64,000 bases of DNA from Cohnella zeiphila (GTDB lineage: Bacteria > Bacillota > Bacilli > Paenibacillales > Paenibacillaceae). Within the stretch, counting starts at the first letter, position 1, and each line of letters starts with the position of its first letter. Shown piece after piece: positions 41,020 to 49,900 of this stretch. A program made the position numbers and the translations under genes. The DNA lies in contig NZ_JACJVO010000033.1 of the NCBI RefSeq assembly GCF_014212055.1, positions 166,209 through 230,208 on the forward strand. Direction: 5' to 3'. The notes below the pieces were generated by a model that saw only the letters and a list, made by a program, of their open reading frames with translations, was not told the origin of the DNA and did no database searches.

Positions 41020-41775
41020 TTGATTTATGTCGTTAAATTTTTGTACAGCTTTGCGCTGCCGCCGGGCTTGTTCGTCGTGATTCTGCTGCTGCTCGCCTTG
41101 CGAATCCGCAAACGGGACCGGATCGCGGCGCTGCTCCTGCTGTCGGCGACGATCGTGCTCTATCTGCTGTCGACGCAGCTTGTCGGAGATGCGCTGATCC
41201 GATCGCTGGAGAGCCGCTATACGCCTCCGGGTCCGGACCGGGTTCAAGGCGACGTTATCGTCGTTCTAGGCGGAGGCGCAGTCAAGGATTCGCCGGACGT
41301 GGATGGGTACGGCAATCTGACGGGAGCCGCCGCGAACCGTCTGTTGACCGCCGCCAGGCTGCACTTCCGGACCGGACTTCCGATCGTATTTTCCGGCGGC
41401 CAGGTATACAAGGACAGCGGCAACGAAGCGGAAATCGCCCGCCGCCAGCTCATCGGCCTGAAAGTCTCGGCCGATCAGATCGTGATGGAGAATCGATCGC
41501 TGAATACGGAGCAAAACGCCGAGAATGTCGGACAAATCTTGGACGAGCGTCATTGGAGCAAGCCCGTTCTCGTCACGTCGGCCTTTCATATGGAACGGGC
41601 CCTGCTCGATTTTCAAGCAGCCGGAATGCAGCCCATTCCCTATCCTGCAGACTATTGGGCCGGGCGGCAGGCGATCCTGTATGCGAACAAGCTGGCTCCG
41701 TCCTCCGGCGGTCTGAGCGCCTCCGGGGTCGCGCTCCGGGAATACTTGGGGATCCTGGCTCTGAAGGTTCTCTGA
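41020..41775 (+). CDS. YdcF/SanA-like DUF218 membrane protein
   Basis: A protein of about 251 residues with two N-terminal TM helices (LPPGLFVVILLLLALRI and AALLLLSATIVLYLLS), then a DUF218 domain of Rossmann-like fold: DVIVVLGGGAVKDS, PIVFSGGQVYKDSGNEAE and VLVTSAFHMERALLDFQ, which hold the conserved acidic and His residues. Homologues (SanA, YdcF, ElyC) act in envelope integrity; the reaction is unknown. Frames open at 40936 and 40990, but a TACAAT at 40975-40980 puts transcription start near 40987, and GGGGAAAGGTGG stands eight bases before a TTG at 41020, so I prefer that. It ends at a strong terminator. Confidence 0.82.
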   Translation: MIYVVKFLYSFALPPGLFVVILLLLALRIRKRDRIAALLLLSATIVLYLLSTQLVGDALIRSLESRYTPPGPDRVQGDVIVVLGGGAVKDSPDVDGYGNLTGAAANRLLTAARLHFRTGLPIVFSGGQVYKDSGNEAEIARRQLIGLKVSADQIVMENRSLNTEQNAENVGQILDERHWSKPVLVTSAFHMERALLDFQAAGMQPIPYPADYWAGRQAILYANKLAPSSGGLSASGVALREYLGILALKVL

Positions 41776-41787
41776 CGCCGGATCAAA

Positions 41788-41819
41788 GGCCGGGCGTCTG
41801 CACGCCCGGCCCCTTTTTT
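41788..41819 (+). terminator. Terminator of the YdcF-like gene
   Basis: GGCCGGGCGT and ACGCCCGGCC form a 10-bp stem with a four-base loop, followed by CCTTTTTTC on the plus strand. It starts 13 bases after the YdcF-like stop. Confidence 0.88.
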
Positions 41820-41844
41820 CGCCGTCTTTGCCGTTCCTTGCGCC

Positions 41845-43779
41845 CTAGCTGGAGGCTCTCGCCTGCGCGGTCTTGCTCTCGAGGCATTTCCGAATGACGG
41901 CCGCGACCGCCGAGCTCTGCAGAGGCTTGCTGATATATTCGTTCATTCCCGAATTCATATAGCGTTCCCTGTCGCCGACGAGCGCGTTCGCCGTCACGGC
42001 GACGATATACGGAAGCTCGCCGGGTCCGATCGTCTGGCGCAGAATTCTCGTCGCTTCCATGCCGTTCATGACCGGCATCTGAATGTCCATAAACACGATA
42101 TCGTAACTCTTCTTTTGAATCTCTTCCAACACCTCGACTCCGTTGCAGACCGCGTCGGGACGATAGCCGAGCTTCTCCACCATCCGGATCAGCACCCGCC
42201 GGTTGACGTCGTTGTCCTCCGCGATAAGAATGCGCAGCGTCTCGTCTTGCGCCGGCACTATCTCCAACCGCTCTTCGGTCTCGACGACCGCCGGCAGCGT
42301 CTCCGCGCTCATCAGCACATGGAAACTAAAGATCGTGCCGCCGCCGGGATTCGGCTCGCAACGGATTTCGCCATCCATCAGTTCAACGAGCTTGCGCGTA
42401 ATGGCAAGGCCGAGACCCGTGCCTCCCGCTTGTCTCACCATAAAGTGATCCGCCTGATAGAACGGTTCGAACAGATAGGGCAGCTTGTCCTCCGGAACGC
42501 CGATTCCCGTATCCTTCACGGCGAAATGAATCCGCACCCGATCGCCCTCGACATCGGCTCTGTCGACGGTAACGGCGATGGAGCCCTCGGGCGTAAATTT
42601 GATGGCGTTGCCCATCAGGTTCATCAGGATTTGCCGGATTTTGAGCGGATCGCCGATGACCGTCTGCGGAATGCCGGGGTTGATCGCCACGTTGAGGGTC
42701 AGGTTCTTCTCCAGCGCTTTCGGCATCAGCGTATCGAACGTCTCCGCGATCGCCGCGGTCAGATTGAACGGCTCCTCCGACAATTCCGCATTGCCCGATT
42801 CCACCTTGGAAAAGTCCAAAATATCGTTGATGATCGCCAGAAGCGTATCCCCGCTCTTGCGGATAATGGAGACGTATTCCCTCTGTTCCTCGTCGAGCGG
42901 CGTATCGAGCAGCAAATCCGTCATGCCGATCACGCCGTTCATGGGGGTGCGGATCTCATGGCTCATCATGGCCAGGAATTCGCTCTTGACTTCATTCGTT
43001 CTCTCCGCGGCTTCCTTCTCGATCAGCAGCTTCTTCTGTTCCGTAATGTCCTTGATCAGCAGATAAAAACCGATGCTTCTGTTGTTGACGATGATCGGCG
43101 CGATCGTGACGAGAACCTCGACGAGATATCCTTCGATATGAGGCACGTGATTGATCGAACCTTCGATCTCGTTAAAGGGTTCGTTATCGGCCAGGATGCG
43201 CGAAAGCTTGTCTTCGCCGATGATTGCGGCGATGCTCGTGCCGATCAAGTCCGACACCCGCTGCCCGGTCAGCCTCTCGGCCATTGCATTCCCGTTCATG
43301 ATGTTGCCCTGCAGATCGAAAGAGATGATCGCATCGTGATTGTACTTCTTGAGCGACGTATACCTCTCTACCGATTCCTGCAGCTTCTGCTCGGTCAATT
43401 TGTTCGAAGTGATGTCGACGATCTGGACGATATAATACCAAGGTTCGGCGTCCGAACCGCCGCTGACAAGCGAGACATGCACGGACGTCCAGAACACGGA
43501 AGCGTTCTTGTGCACGTACTTCTTCTCCAGGCTGAACTTCGAGATACGGCCCTGGAGCAAATCGTCGAACCGGGCGCCGAGCTTGCCGTCCTCCGCGGAG
43601 AAAATCAATTCGTTAGGATCGCGTCGAATGAGCTCGTCCCGTTCGTATCCGAGAATATGGCATGCCGCCGGATTCACGTCGATCCATTGGTAATCAAGCG
43701 AGATCAGCGCGATTCCGACAGGCGTAAAGTTGAAAACGTGCGCGAACAAGTTCTGCCGGTTAAACCTTGCGTCGTCCAC
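41845..43779 (-). CDS. PAS-PAS hybrid histidine kinase with C-terminal receiver
   Basis: A 644-residue soluble hybrid kinase. Two PAS/PAC regions lie at about 10-125 and 140-245, then a HisKA dimerisation helix with His274 in MMSHEIRTPMNGVIGM, a HATPase_c with N box QILMNLMGNAIKFTPEG and G boxes DTGIGV and GGTGLGLAI, and a receiver domain from about 515 with Asp in YDIVFMDIQMPVMNGM. No TM segment is seen, so the signal is intracellular. No HPt or separate response regulator is adjacent, so its output is unknown. Start is GTG at 43779 after GGAGG. Homologues include redox and sporulation kinases, but this is not specific. Confidence 0.92.
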   Translation of the reverse strand: MDDARFNRQNLFAHVFNFTPVGIALISLDYQWIDVNPAACHILGYERDELIRRDPNELIFSAEDGKLGARFDDLLQGRISKFSLEKKYVHKNASVFWTSVHVSLVSGGSDAEPWYYIVQIVDITSNKLTEQKLQESVERYTSLKKYNHDAIISFDLQGNIMNGNAMAERLTGQRVSDLIGTSIAAIIGEDKLSRILADNEPFNEIEGSINHVPHIEGYLVEVLVTIAPIIVNNRSIGFYLLIKDITEQKKLLIEKEAAERTNEVKSEFLAMMSHEIRTPMNGVIGMTDLLLDTPLDEEQREYVSIIRKSGDTLLAIINDILDFSKVESGNAELSEEPFNLTAAIAETFDTLMPKALEKNLTLNVAINPGIPQTVIGDPLKIRQILMNLMGNAIKFTPEGSIAVTVDRADVEGDRVRIHFAVKDTGIGVPEDKLPYLFEPFYQADHFMVRQAGGTGLGLAITRKLVELMDGEIRCEPNPGGGTIFSFHVLMSAETLPAVVETEERLEIVPAQDETLRILIAEDNDVNRRVLIRMVEKLGYRPDAVCNGVEVLEEIQKKSYDIVFMDIQMPVMNGMEATRILRQTIGPGELPYIVAVTANALVGDRERYMNSGMNEYISKPLQSSAVAAVIRKCLESKTAQARASS

Positions 43780-43903
43780 TTCTTTCCGCCTCCCTGATCC
43801 GATTGTCGCTATCCGTCATTATACAATAAATTCCGCCCCCCTTCCTGCCTATACACAAGATTCCCATGGTATAACCACCGATCATCGATTTTCCCCAAAA
43901 GAT

Positions 43904-44695
43904 CTACCTGTAAACTTTTTCCTCAAGAGAATCGAGGCTTTTGAATTCGAATCCGCGCGCTCTCGCTTCATCGATGATTCTCCCCAACGCTTGGGCATTG
44001 TCGCGGGATACGGAATGAAGCAAAATCACGGCCCCGGGATGCAGCTGATTCAGAACGTTCGTATAAGCGTAATTCCACCCCATTTGCCGATCCCTCTCCC
44101 AATCCCGATAAGCAATCGACCAGAAGACGTTCGTGTAGCCGAGCTCCCGGCAAACGCCAAGCATCCGATCGCTGAAGATGCCTCGCGGCGGCCGCACATA
44201 GCGCATCGGCTGCAATCCCGTAAGCTTGGACACCTCGCGGCTTACTTTCTCCAGCTCGTCTTTGATCTGCGCAGGCGATATCTGCGTCATATCCGGATGG
44301 CTCCACGAATGGTTGCCGATCAGATGGCCCTCGTTCGCCATTCTCAAGAGCAGCTTCGGCTGGTCCTTGACGAAATGGCCCGTGACGAAAAAGGCGGCCG
44401 GCACTTTCTTCTCCTTCAACACATCCAGGATTCGGCCGGTATAGCCGTTCTCGTATCCGTTGTCGAACGTCAGATAAAGCTCCTTCTTGTCCGTATCCCC
44501 GAGGAAAATGGCCCCGTGCTTTTGCAAAATCGGCATAAAGCCTTCTTCCGCAATGGAAGGAAGCTGGCCTCCCTTGCTCTTCTTAAAGCCGAAATGGTAC
44601 GGCCCTTCGCTGCCGCTCGCCGAAGAAGGCGCCGCGGCCCACAGCAAGCAAGATAATACGGCTACGGCCCAAACCGTCGCTGCACTTCTTCTCAT
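43904..44695 (-). CDS. pdaA: PdaA-like peptidoglycan N-acetylmuramic acid deacetylase (NodB domain)
   Basis: A 263-residue exported NodB-type deacetylase. Signal peptide: ATVWAVAVLSCLLWAAAPSS. The first family motif is YLTFDNGYENGYTG, the PdaA variant of TFDDG in which the second Asp is Asn; metal His pair in GNHSWSHPDM, then RPPRGIFSDR and ILLHSVSRDN. In Bacillus, PdaA removes the acetyl group of muramic acid on the way to muramic delta-lactam in spore cortex, which fits the GerC gene in this window. It could also act on vegetative peptidoglycan. Monocistronic by appearance. Confidence 0.92.
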   Translation of the reverse strand: MRRSAATVWAVAVLSCLLWAAAPSSASGSEGPYHFGFKKSKGGQLPSIAEEGFMPILQKHGAIFLGDTDKKELYLTFDNGYENGYTGRILDVLKEKKVPAAFFVTGHFVKDQPKLLLRMANEGHLIGNHSWSHPDMTQISPAQIKDELEKVSREVSKLTGLQPMRYVRPPRGIFSDRMLGVCRELGYTNVFWSIAYRDWERDRQMGWNYAYTNVLNQLHPGAVILLHSVSRDNAQALGRIIDEARARGFEFKSLDSLEEKVYR

Positions 44696-44769
44696 CCTTC
44701 ATCGCCCCCCTGATTTGGCATGTCAGCTTACATTTTGCCAAACTTCGGGCGGCTATTCATGGGGACGCC

Positions 44770-45651
44770 CTAGAACGATTGAACCTGCTTCTTCAGGAGC
44801 TCGATAAACTCTCTTGCTGCGTTCCCGATATATTTGTCCTTTAGGTAAACGACCCCGATCTCCCTGCGCAGCGAAGGATTGGACAAGGGGATGATTTTCA
44901 AATTTTCGGTGTCGTACAATTCCAGCAGGGTCTTCGACAGAATCGATACCCCGGCGCCGGAGCCGACCAGGAGCAGCAGCGATTCGATGGTCGTGGTCTC
45001 GATTTGGGGGCGCAGTCGGAATCCCTTGAGGGAGCAGACCGAATCGATCATCTGGCGGCACCGGTGCGTCTTCGGAAACATCACGACCGTTTGCCGCCTG
45101 ATCTCTTCAAAGTCGACGGATTCCTGACCGGCCAAAGGATGATCCCGGCTCGCCACCAAAAAAAATTGTTCTTCATACAGCGGAATCTGTTCGAACCGCT
45201 CGTCCTCCGAAGGCAGAATCGTCACGCCGAAATCCAGGTCCTCCAGCAATAACGGCCCCGTGACGTCCTCCGATCCGCGCAGCGAAAATTGCAGTTTCGG
45301 ATGCGACTTGTAAAACTCCCCCAACGTACGGGAGACCAGCTCGTTGATTTCCCCGATGAGCGCCGCAACCGCAAGCGTACCGCGCTCGGAGTGCTGCCAT
45401 TCGCGGATTTCCCGGCGGGCTCCTTCCAAGGACGAAAAGATCGTGTGGCAATGCTTATCCAAAATTTCTCCGGCGGCCGTCATGGATATCTTCTTGCCGA
45501 TCCGGTTGAATAAAGGAACGCCGAGCTCGTCCTCCAGCAGCTTGATCTGGTAACTCAAAGTGGGCTGCGTGATTCCCAAAGTCTCCGATGCTCTCGTAAA
45601 GTGCAGCTCCCGGCACACCGCTTTAAAGCATTCCAATTGTCGTAATTCCAC
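44770..45651 (-). CDS. LysR-family transcriptional regulator
   Basis: A 293-residue LysR protein, divergent from an HD-domain gene. The N-terminal HTH is LECFKAVCRELHFTRASETL then ITQPTLSYQIKLLEDELG. The substrate-binding domain begins GTLAVAALIGEINEL. Start is GTG at 45651 behind GGAGGGGG. In the 132-bp gap the sequence ATAGA, 14 bases, TCTAT (45703-45726) is a likely LysR box between the two genes. It most likely regulates the divergent HD gene and itself. Confidence 0.9.
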   Translation of the reverse strand: MELRQLECFKAVCRELHFTRASETLGITQPTLSYQIKLLEDELGVPLFNRIGKKISMTAAGEILDKHCHTIFSSLEGARREIREWQHSERGTLAVAALIGEINELVSRTLGEFYKSHPKLQFSLRGSEDVTGPLLLEDLDFGVTILPSEDERFEQIPLYEEQFFLVASRDHPLAGQESVDFEEIRRQTVVMFPKTHRCRQMIDSVCSLKGFRLRPQIETTTIESLLLLVGSGAGVSILSKTLLELYDTENLKIIPLSNPSLRREIGVVYLKDKYIGNAAREFIELLKKQVQSF

Positions 45652-45702
45652 AACGTCCCCCTCCGATCCAGGCTCAAACCAGGCATCTCATCTATCATTT
45701 TA

Positions 45703-45726
45703 ATAGAAACAATCGTATTGATCTAT
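45703..45726. promoter_or_regulatory. Candidate LysR box between divergent genes
   Basis: ATAGA and TCTAT bracket 14 bases that contain CAATCGTATTG, an imperfect inner dyad. Length and position, about 50 bases from each start codon, fit a LysR recognition site. Confidence 0.5.
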
Positions 45727-45783
45727 GATTTTTTGAAAGTTAGAATAAAGCTGCATTTGACGATCTGACAGGAGGATGGACCC

Positions 45784-46422
45784 ATGACCAAATTCATCGC
45801 GGATGTGAAAATCCCCGACAGCAAGCTGGCTGCCGAAGCTGCCGAATTGCTGCGCGAGCACGGAGACGATCTTTTGTGGAATCATTCGAACCGGGTCTTT
45901 CTTTTTGCCGCCCTTCAAGGGAATCGTATCGGCGCGAAGTACGATTCCGAGCTGCTGTATATCAGTTCGCTTTTCCACGATCTCGGCCTCACCCCCAAAT
46001 ACAGCAGCCCCGATAAGCGCTTTGAAGTCGACGGGGCGAATGCCGCCCGCGATTTTCTGCATAGCCGCGGGGTTCCGGAGGAATCCGTCCGGCTTGTGTG
46101 GGATGCGATCGCCCTGCATACGACGCTCGGCATCGCGGAATATAAAGAAAAGGAAGTCGCCCTGCTCTATTTCGGCGTCGGTTACGACGTCATGGGAGAG
46201 CATTTCGAGCTCATTACGGAAGAGGTTCGCGGGCAAATCGTCGATGCTTTTCCCCGCGACCGGTTCAAACAGAAGATCCTCCCCGCGTTCCTGGAAGGAT
46301 TCAAGCACAAACCGGAGACGACGTTCGGCAACATCAAGTCCGATGTTTGCGAGCTTCTTCTGCCGGGATACAAGCGCCCCAGCTTTTGCGATTGCGTCCT
46401 TCATTCCCCATGGAGCGAATAA
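45784..46422 (+). CDS. HD-domain phosphohydrolase/hydratase-like protein
   Basis: A 212-residue single-domain HD protein. Metal ligands appear in order: His in LLWNHSNRVFLFA, the HD pair in SSLFHDLGL and His in AIALHTTLG. The layout recalls the cyanamide hydratase (Ddi2/Ddi3) and urease-inducing group, which hydrolyse small nitrile-like or diazine compounds, rather than ppGpp or dGTP hydrolases. The ATG at 45784 has AGGAGG eight bases upstream. It is divergent from a LysR regulator and no other enzyme is linked. I infer hydrolysis of a small toxic molecule with low certainty; the HD fold itself is clear. Confidence 0.78.
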   Translation: MTKFIADVKIPDSKLAAEAAELLREHGDDLLWNHSNRVFLFAALQGNRIGAKYDSELLYISSLFHDLGLTPKYSSPDKRFEVDGANAARDFLHSRGVPEESVRLVWDAIALHTTLGIAEYKEKEVALLYFGVGYDVMGEHFELITEEVRGQIVDAFPRDRFKQKILPAFLEGFKHKPETTFGNIKSDVCELLLPGYKRPSFCDCVLHSPWSE

Positions 46423-46432
46423 AGGAAAGAAA

Positions 46433-46453
46433 GCCGTCCCTTCAAGGGGCGGC
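46433..46453 (-). terminator. Hairpin between the HD and P450 genes
   Basis: GCCGTCCC and GGGGCGGC form an 8-bp stem with one G-T pair and a five-base loop. On the minus strand it is followed by TTTCTTTCC, so it may end the P450 transcript; it also follows the HD gene stop by 10 bases. Confidence 0.6.
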
Positions 46454-46485
46454 CCGCTTTGGTTGAATACGGTCGGAATTCGTTC

Positions 46486-47685
46486 CTAAGCTCTTCGTTG
46501 AAACGAGATCGGATAGTTCTTCACGCCGAATACAAACGAGCTTTGAATCGGAATCAAATCTTGCTCCGAAGTCAGCTTCATCTCATGAAGACGCCGCAGC
46601 AAGACCTCCAAAGCGATCTTTCCTTCGAGACGCGCCAGCGGCGCCCCCAGACAGAAATGGATGCCGAAGCCAAAGGACATATGCGGATTCGGGCTGCGCT
46701 GCAGATCGAACCGATCCGGCTCTTTCGCAAACTTGGCTTCATCCCGGTTCGCCGCCCCTACCCATGCGATGATCTGGTCGCCGGCCCGGATTTTCTGCGA
46801 GCCGATCTCGACATCCTGCGTCGCGATCCGTCCGATGGCCACGATGGGAGGGTAGTATCTGAGCACCTCTTCTACAAAGCGCGGAATAAGATCCGGGTTT
46901 GCGTGGAGCTCATCCTGCAGCGACGGCTGCTCCGTCAGAATCCGCACGCCGTTCGTAATCAAGTTGGTCGTCGTTTCATTGCCGGCCGCCAAGAGGAGAA
47001 TGCAGAAGTTGATAATATCCCGCCCGCTCAGCTTCTCTCCGTCAATCTCGGCGCTCATTAACGCGGTGATCAGATCGTTCTGCGGATGTTGGGCTCGGAG
47101 TTCAAGGATTTTGACGAAATATTCCGAAAGCTCCTGAATCGCTTGCATTCGCTTTTCATTGATTTTGACGAACGCTTCCTCGGACAAGTCCTCCGCGCTT
47201 TCCACCAGAATATCCGACCAACTCTTGAAGCGGGTTCGATCCTCGGCCGGCGCGCCGAGCAGCTCCGCAATAACGATGACAGGGAGAGGAGTCGCGAAGT
47301 GGCTTACGACGTCCATCCGTTCGCCTGCCGCCTGATCCAGCAAATCCTCGGCAATCGATTGAATTCGCGGAGCTAAGTCCTGGATGGCTTTGGGAGTAAA
47401 AGCTTTGTTGACCAGTTCGCGCAGTTGCGTGTGCTTCGGGGGATCCATATACAGCATGTTCTGCCCGGCAGCCGGGCCTCGCGTGGAGGAGAAGATGCGC
47501 GAATCCTTCAGAACGCGATGAACATCCTCATAGGCGAAGACGTCCCAACAGCCTCTCGCGCCGTCGTACCGAACCGGCGATTCTCTTCTCAGACCCGTTA
47601 GGATCTCGAAGGGGAACAAGCGCTTCGCCGTCGAATCCAATTCCGGCATGCTCAACAGGTTGGCATACTTCTTCTTATTTTCCAC
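46486..47685 (-). CDS. Cytochrome P450, bacterial soluble type
   Basis: A 399-residue P450 of the CYP107/CYP109-like bacterial class. The I-helix oxygen-activation motif is LLAAGNETTTN, the K-helix ExxR is EVLR (Glu273, Arg276) and the heme loop is FGFGIHFCLGAPLAR with thiolate Cys345. The conserved DPPKHTQLRELVNKAF helix is also intact. It monooxygenates an unknown small molecule and needs a ferredoxin and reductase; neither is encoded in this window. Start is GTG at 47685 after AAAGGAGG. It stands alone between two terminators. Confidence 0.93.
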   Translation of the reverse strand: MENKKKYANLLSMPELDSTAKRLFPFEILTGLRRESPVRYDGARGCWDVFAYEDVHRVLKDSRIFSSTRGPAAGQNMLYMDPPKHTQLRELVNKAFTPKAIQDLAPRIQSIAEDLLDQAAGERMDVVSHFATPLPVIVIAELLGAPAEDRTRFKSWSDILVESAEDLSEEAFVKINEKRMQAIQELSEYFVKILELRAQHPQNDLITALMSAEIDGEKLSGRDIINFCILLLAAGNETTTNLITNGVRILTEQPSLQDELHANPDLIPRFVEEVLRYYPPIVAIGRIATQDVEIGSQKIRAGDQIIAWVGAANRDEAKFAKEPDRFDLQRSPNPHMSFGFGIHFCLGAPLARLEGKIALEVLLRRLHEMKLTSEQDLIPIQSSFVFGVKNYPISFQRRA

Positions 47686-47850
47686 ACCATCGTCCTCCTT
47701 TGCTCTTCCGGTCGATTCTGATGTTACCTGAAGAGATTTACCGGCACAACTAACCGTGGATATAAATTCAACGCCCCCTCCCCTCCTCGCTTCTGGGCAT
47801 TTAGCCGCATAGGGTTAGCTTCCCGACCTCGCCGTTTCATGGGCTGATCA

Positions 47851-47893
47851 AAAAAAGCGCGAAACCGGACGTTTCGCCGGTTCCACGCTTTTT
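47851..47893. terminator. Bidirectional terminator next to the epimerase remnant
   Basis: AAAAAAGCG and CGCTTTTTT with inner AACCGG and CCGGTT form a long imperfect stem with A and T runs on both sides. On the minus strand it lies just after the stop of the epimerase remnant, so it was probably that gene's terminator. Confidence 0.75.
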
Positions 47894-47899
47894 TGCCGC

Positions 47900-48015
47900 T
47901 CACTTGCCGAAATAATGGCCCTGCTCTAGATCCGGAATCAGTGCGCGATGCGCGGGCTTCCAGCCCAGCAATTCCTGTGTCCGCGCGCTCGAGGCCGGGT
48001 TGTCGGCCGGTACGA
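47900..48015 (-). pseudogene. C-terminal remnant of an NAD-dependent epimerase/SDR
   Basis: Reading the minus strand in the frame that ends at TGA 47900-47902 gives about 38 codons closing with ADNPASSARTQELLGWKP then LIPDLEQGHYFGK, a typical ending of atypical SDR epimerase/reductases. No start and no Rossmann motif remain; the frame loses meaning at about 48016, close to the TetR promoter. A gene divergent from the TetR regulator seems to have lost its 5' part. The rest of the 453-base gap between P450 and TetR holds a terminator and the TetR promoter. Confidence 0.7.
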
Positions 48016-48017
48016 TA

Positions 48018-48106
48018 ACTTAATCAAGTAAACTACTTTATATCAATTGGTTAATTTAATTAATTTGCCAAAGAGTGTTTTGCTTGTGCAAGCTTTTCGT
48101 TATAAT
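48018..48106 (+). promoter_or_regulatory. AT-rich regulatory region and promoter of TetR
   Basis: The region contains AT-rich inverted sequences (around TTAATTTAATTAA at 48053-48066) that could bind the repressor, and a TATAAT at 48101-48106 with a weak TTTTGC -35, 17 bases before. Transcription would start near 48113. Confidence 0.5.
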
Positions 48107-48138
48107 GGTTTGGCATGGATCAAAGGAGGCATCGTAAT

Positions 48139-48777
48139 ATGAGGAAACCCTCGAACGAGATGAAATATATCGAGAAAATCAAACCGGTGATCCGGAAAAC
48201 CAAGTTCAGCCAACTGAAAATTGACGATATCGCCAAATCGATGGATATCAGCAAGGTGACGCTGTATAAGCATTTCGCATCGAAAGACGACATCATCCGA
48301 CAGGTCGTCGAATATTCCGTTCACTTTCTGCAGGAGGTCGATACCGTCGTCCAAGACGATTCCCTCTCCTATGTGGAGCGATTTCAGAAGACGTTTCTGC
48401 AGTCGCTGATCTGCGTGATTTATATTTCCGATATTTTCCAGAACGATCTCAAAGAATTTTACCCTCCACTTTTCGACGAGCTTGCGGTTGCCCAACAAAA
48501 CCGAAATCAAAACTTGCAAGCGTTCTTTGAGTCCGGGATGGACCGGAACATTTTCAACCGGTTGAACGCCGTCTTGTTTATGGTTCAAGATGACGCCGTT
48601 CTGCGCCGCATCATGGAGCCGGCTTTCTCCATTCAGTACGATATCACTTTGAAACAAGCGATTGTCGATTATTACAAGCTGAAAAAGTATGAGCTACTCA
48701 AACCGGAATATCTGGACGCGACGAACGATTCCGAAATCGAAAAAGAGATCGCCCGAATTTTGCAGACGATCTCATAG
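48139..48777 (+). CDS. TetR-family transcriptional regulator
   Basis: A 212-residue regulator. The HTH is KFSQLKIDDIAKSMDISKVT then LYKHFASKDDIIRQVVEYS. The remaining all-helical part is the ligand domain, with no recognised subfamily. Start: an ATG at 48115 coincides with the expected transcription start and lacks a binding site, whereas the ATG at 48139 has AAAGGAGG nine bases upstream, so the latter is chosen. It faces the epimerase remnant, which was probably the gene it repressed, so it may now be without a local target except itself. A bidirectional terminator follows. Confidence 0.9.
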   Translation: MRKPSNEMKYIEKIKPVIRKTKFSQLKIDDIAKSMDISKVTLYKHFASKDDIIRQVVEYSVHFLQEVDTVVQDDSLSYVERFQKTFLQSLICVIYISDIFQNDLKEFYPPLFDELAVAQQNRNQNLQAFFESGMDRNIFNRLNAVLFMVQDDAVLRRIMEPAFSIQYDITLKQAIVDYYKLKKYELLKPEYLDATNDSEIEKEIARILQTIS

Positions 48778-48798
48778 TCCCGCTTTTCAATCCCCAAT

Positions 48799-48842
48799 AA
48801 AACAAGACGATCCCCCGGTCCTTCGGGAGATCGTCTTGTTTT
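48799..48842. terminator. Bidirectional terminator between convergent TetR and SDR genes
   Basis: AAAACAAGACGATC and GATCGTCTTGTTTT form a 14-bp perfect outer stem with a smaller inner TCCC/GGGA pairing. A and T runs at both ends allow use from either side. Confidence 0.88.
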
Positions 48843-48890
48843 CGTTCGAACGGTCCGAAAATACCTCCTCAATGAGATCCAACCGGCCGG

Positions 48891-49790
48891 TTACGTTACG
48901 ACCGATCCCATATTGACGAACACGACTTGGCCGGAGATCGCGGAAGCATCGTCGGAAGCCAGCAGGACATAGGTCGGCGCCAGTTCGAACGGTTGTCCCG
49001 GCCTTCCCATCGGCGTATCCGTACCGAACGTAGAGACCTCATCGGCGGTAAACGCCGTCGGAATCAGAGGCGTCCAAGTCGGTCCTGGAGCGACGGCGTT
49101 TACCCGAATCCGCTGCTTGGCCAGCGAGAGCGACAGAGAACGGGTTAATGAAACAATCGCCCCCTTCGTAGCCGTATAGTCGATCATATTCGCCATTCCC
49201 GAGAATGCGGTATCCGAGGTCGTATTGATGATGGAGCTTCCGGGAGGAAGATGCGGCAGCGCCGCTTGGATCATCTCGAAGAATGAGATGATGTTGGTAT
49301 GAAACGTGTCCAACAGCTGATCTCTGCTGATGTCCAGGATGCTGGCCTGATGATATTGAACGCCGTGATTATTGACCAGGATGTCCAGTTTTCCGAACGT
49401 TTGGAGAGTGCTCTCCACGACATGGGCACAAGCTCCCTCCGCCCGCAAATCGACCGCAAGCGTCATGCACCTGCGGCCCAGTTGCTCAACCCTAAACTTC
49501 GTCTCTGCCGCATCCCGATGTTCATCCAGATAGGGGACGACCAGATCGGCCCCCTGCTTGGCGAAGGCGATCGCCACCGCCCGTCCGATGCCGCTGTCGC
49601 CTCCGGTCACGATGGCCACCTTATCCCGCAGCCTGCCGGATCCGATATAGGACGGATTTTCAGAGATCGGCCGAGGATTCATGAGGTATTCGTACCCCGG
49701 CCTTCGATTCTGGTGCTGCGGAGGAAAGACGATCGGCACTTCCGCGCACTTCCGCTTCGATCCGATGTACGGGTAATAGGGAACGGACAT
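48891..49790 (-). CDS. SDR oxidoreductase of the YhdF/YdaD stress type
   Basis: A 299-residue SDR with an N-terminal extension of about 50 residues rich in Pro and Tyr, as in the YhdF/YdaD group of general-stress SDRs. The cofactor motif is VAIVTGGDSGIGRAVAIAFA; NNHG in DILVNNHGVQYH; catalytic Ser in IINTTSDTAFSG and Tyr-x-x-x-Lys in MIDYTATKGAIVSL; PG motif in VAPGPTWTPL. Adjacent to none of its usual stress partners. GGGAGG lies before the ATG. It reduces an unidentified carbonyl. Confidence 0.92.
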   Translation of the reverse strand: MSVPYYPYIGSKRKCAEVPIVFPPQHQNRRPGYEYLMNPRPISENPSYIGSGRLRDKVAIVTGGDSGIGRAVAIAFAKQGADLVVPYLDEHRDAAETKFRVEQLGRRCMTLAVDLRAEGACAHVVESTLQTFGKLDILVNNHGVQYHQASILDISRDQLLDTFHTNIISFFEMIQAALPHLPPGSSIINTTSDTAFSGMANMIDYTATKGAIVSLTRSLSLSLAKQRIRVNAVAPGPTWTPLIPTAFTADEVSTFGTDTPMGRPGQPFELAPTYVLLASDDASAISGQVVFVNMGSVVT

Positions 49791-49900
49791 GACCCAACCT
49801 CCCGATGTTCACGAGTTAACGAAGTATATTCCGCGATAAATCAAATCATGAAACGGGCCCTTTATCGCCCAAAACAAAAAAATCCGCGCGAGGCGCGGAT

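Noticed and set aside
42115..43797. A 560-codon plus-strand frame opposite the hybrid kinase
   Set aside because: Complement of a clear PAS-HisKA-HATPase-receiver protein; no domain of its own.
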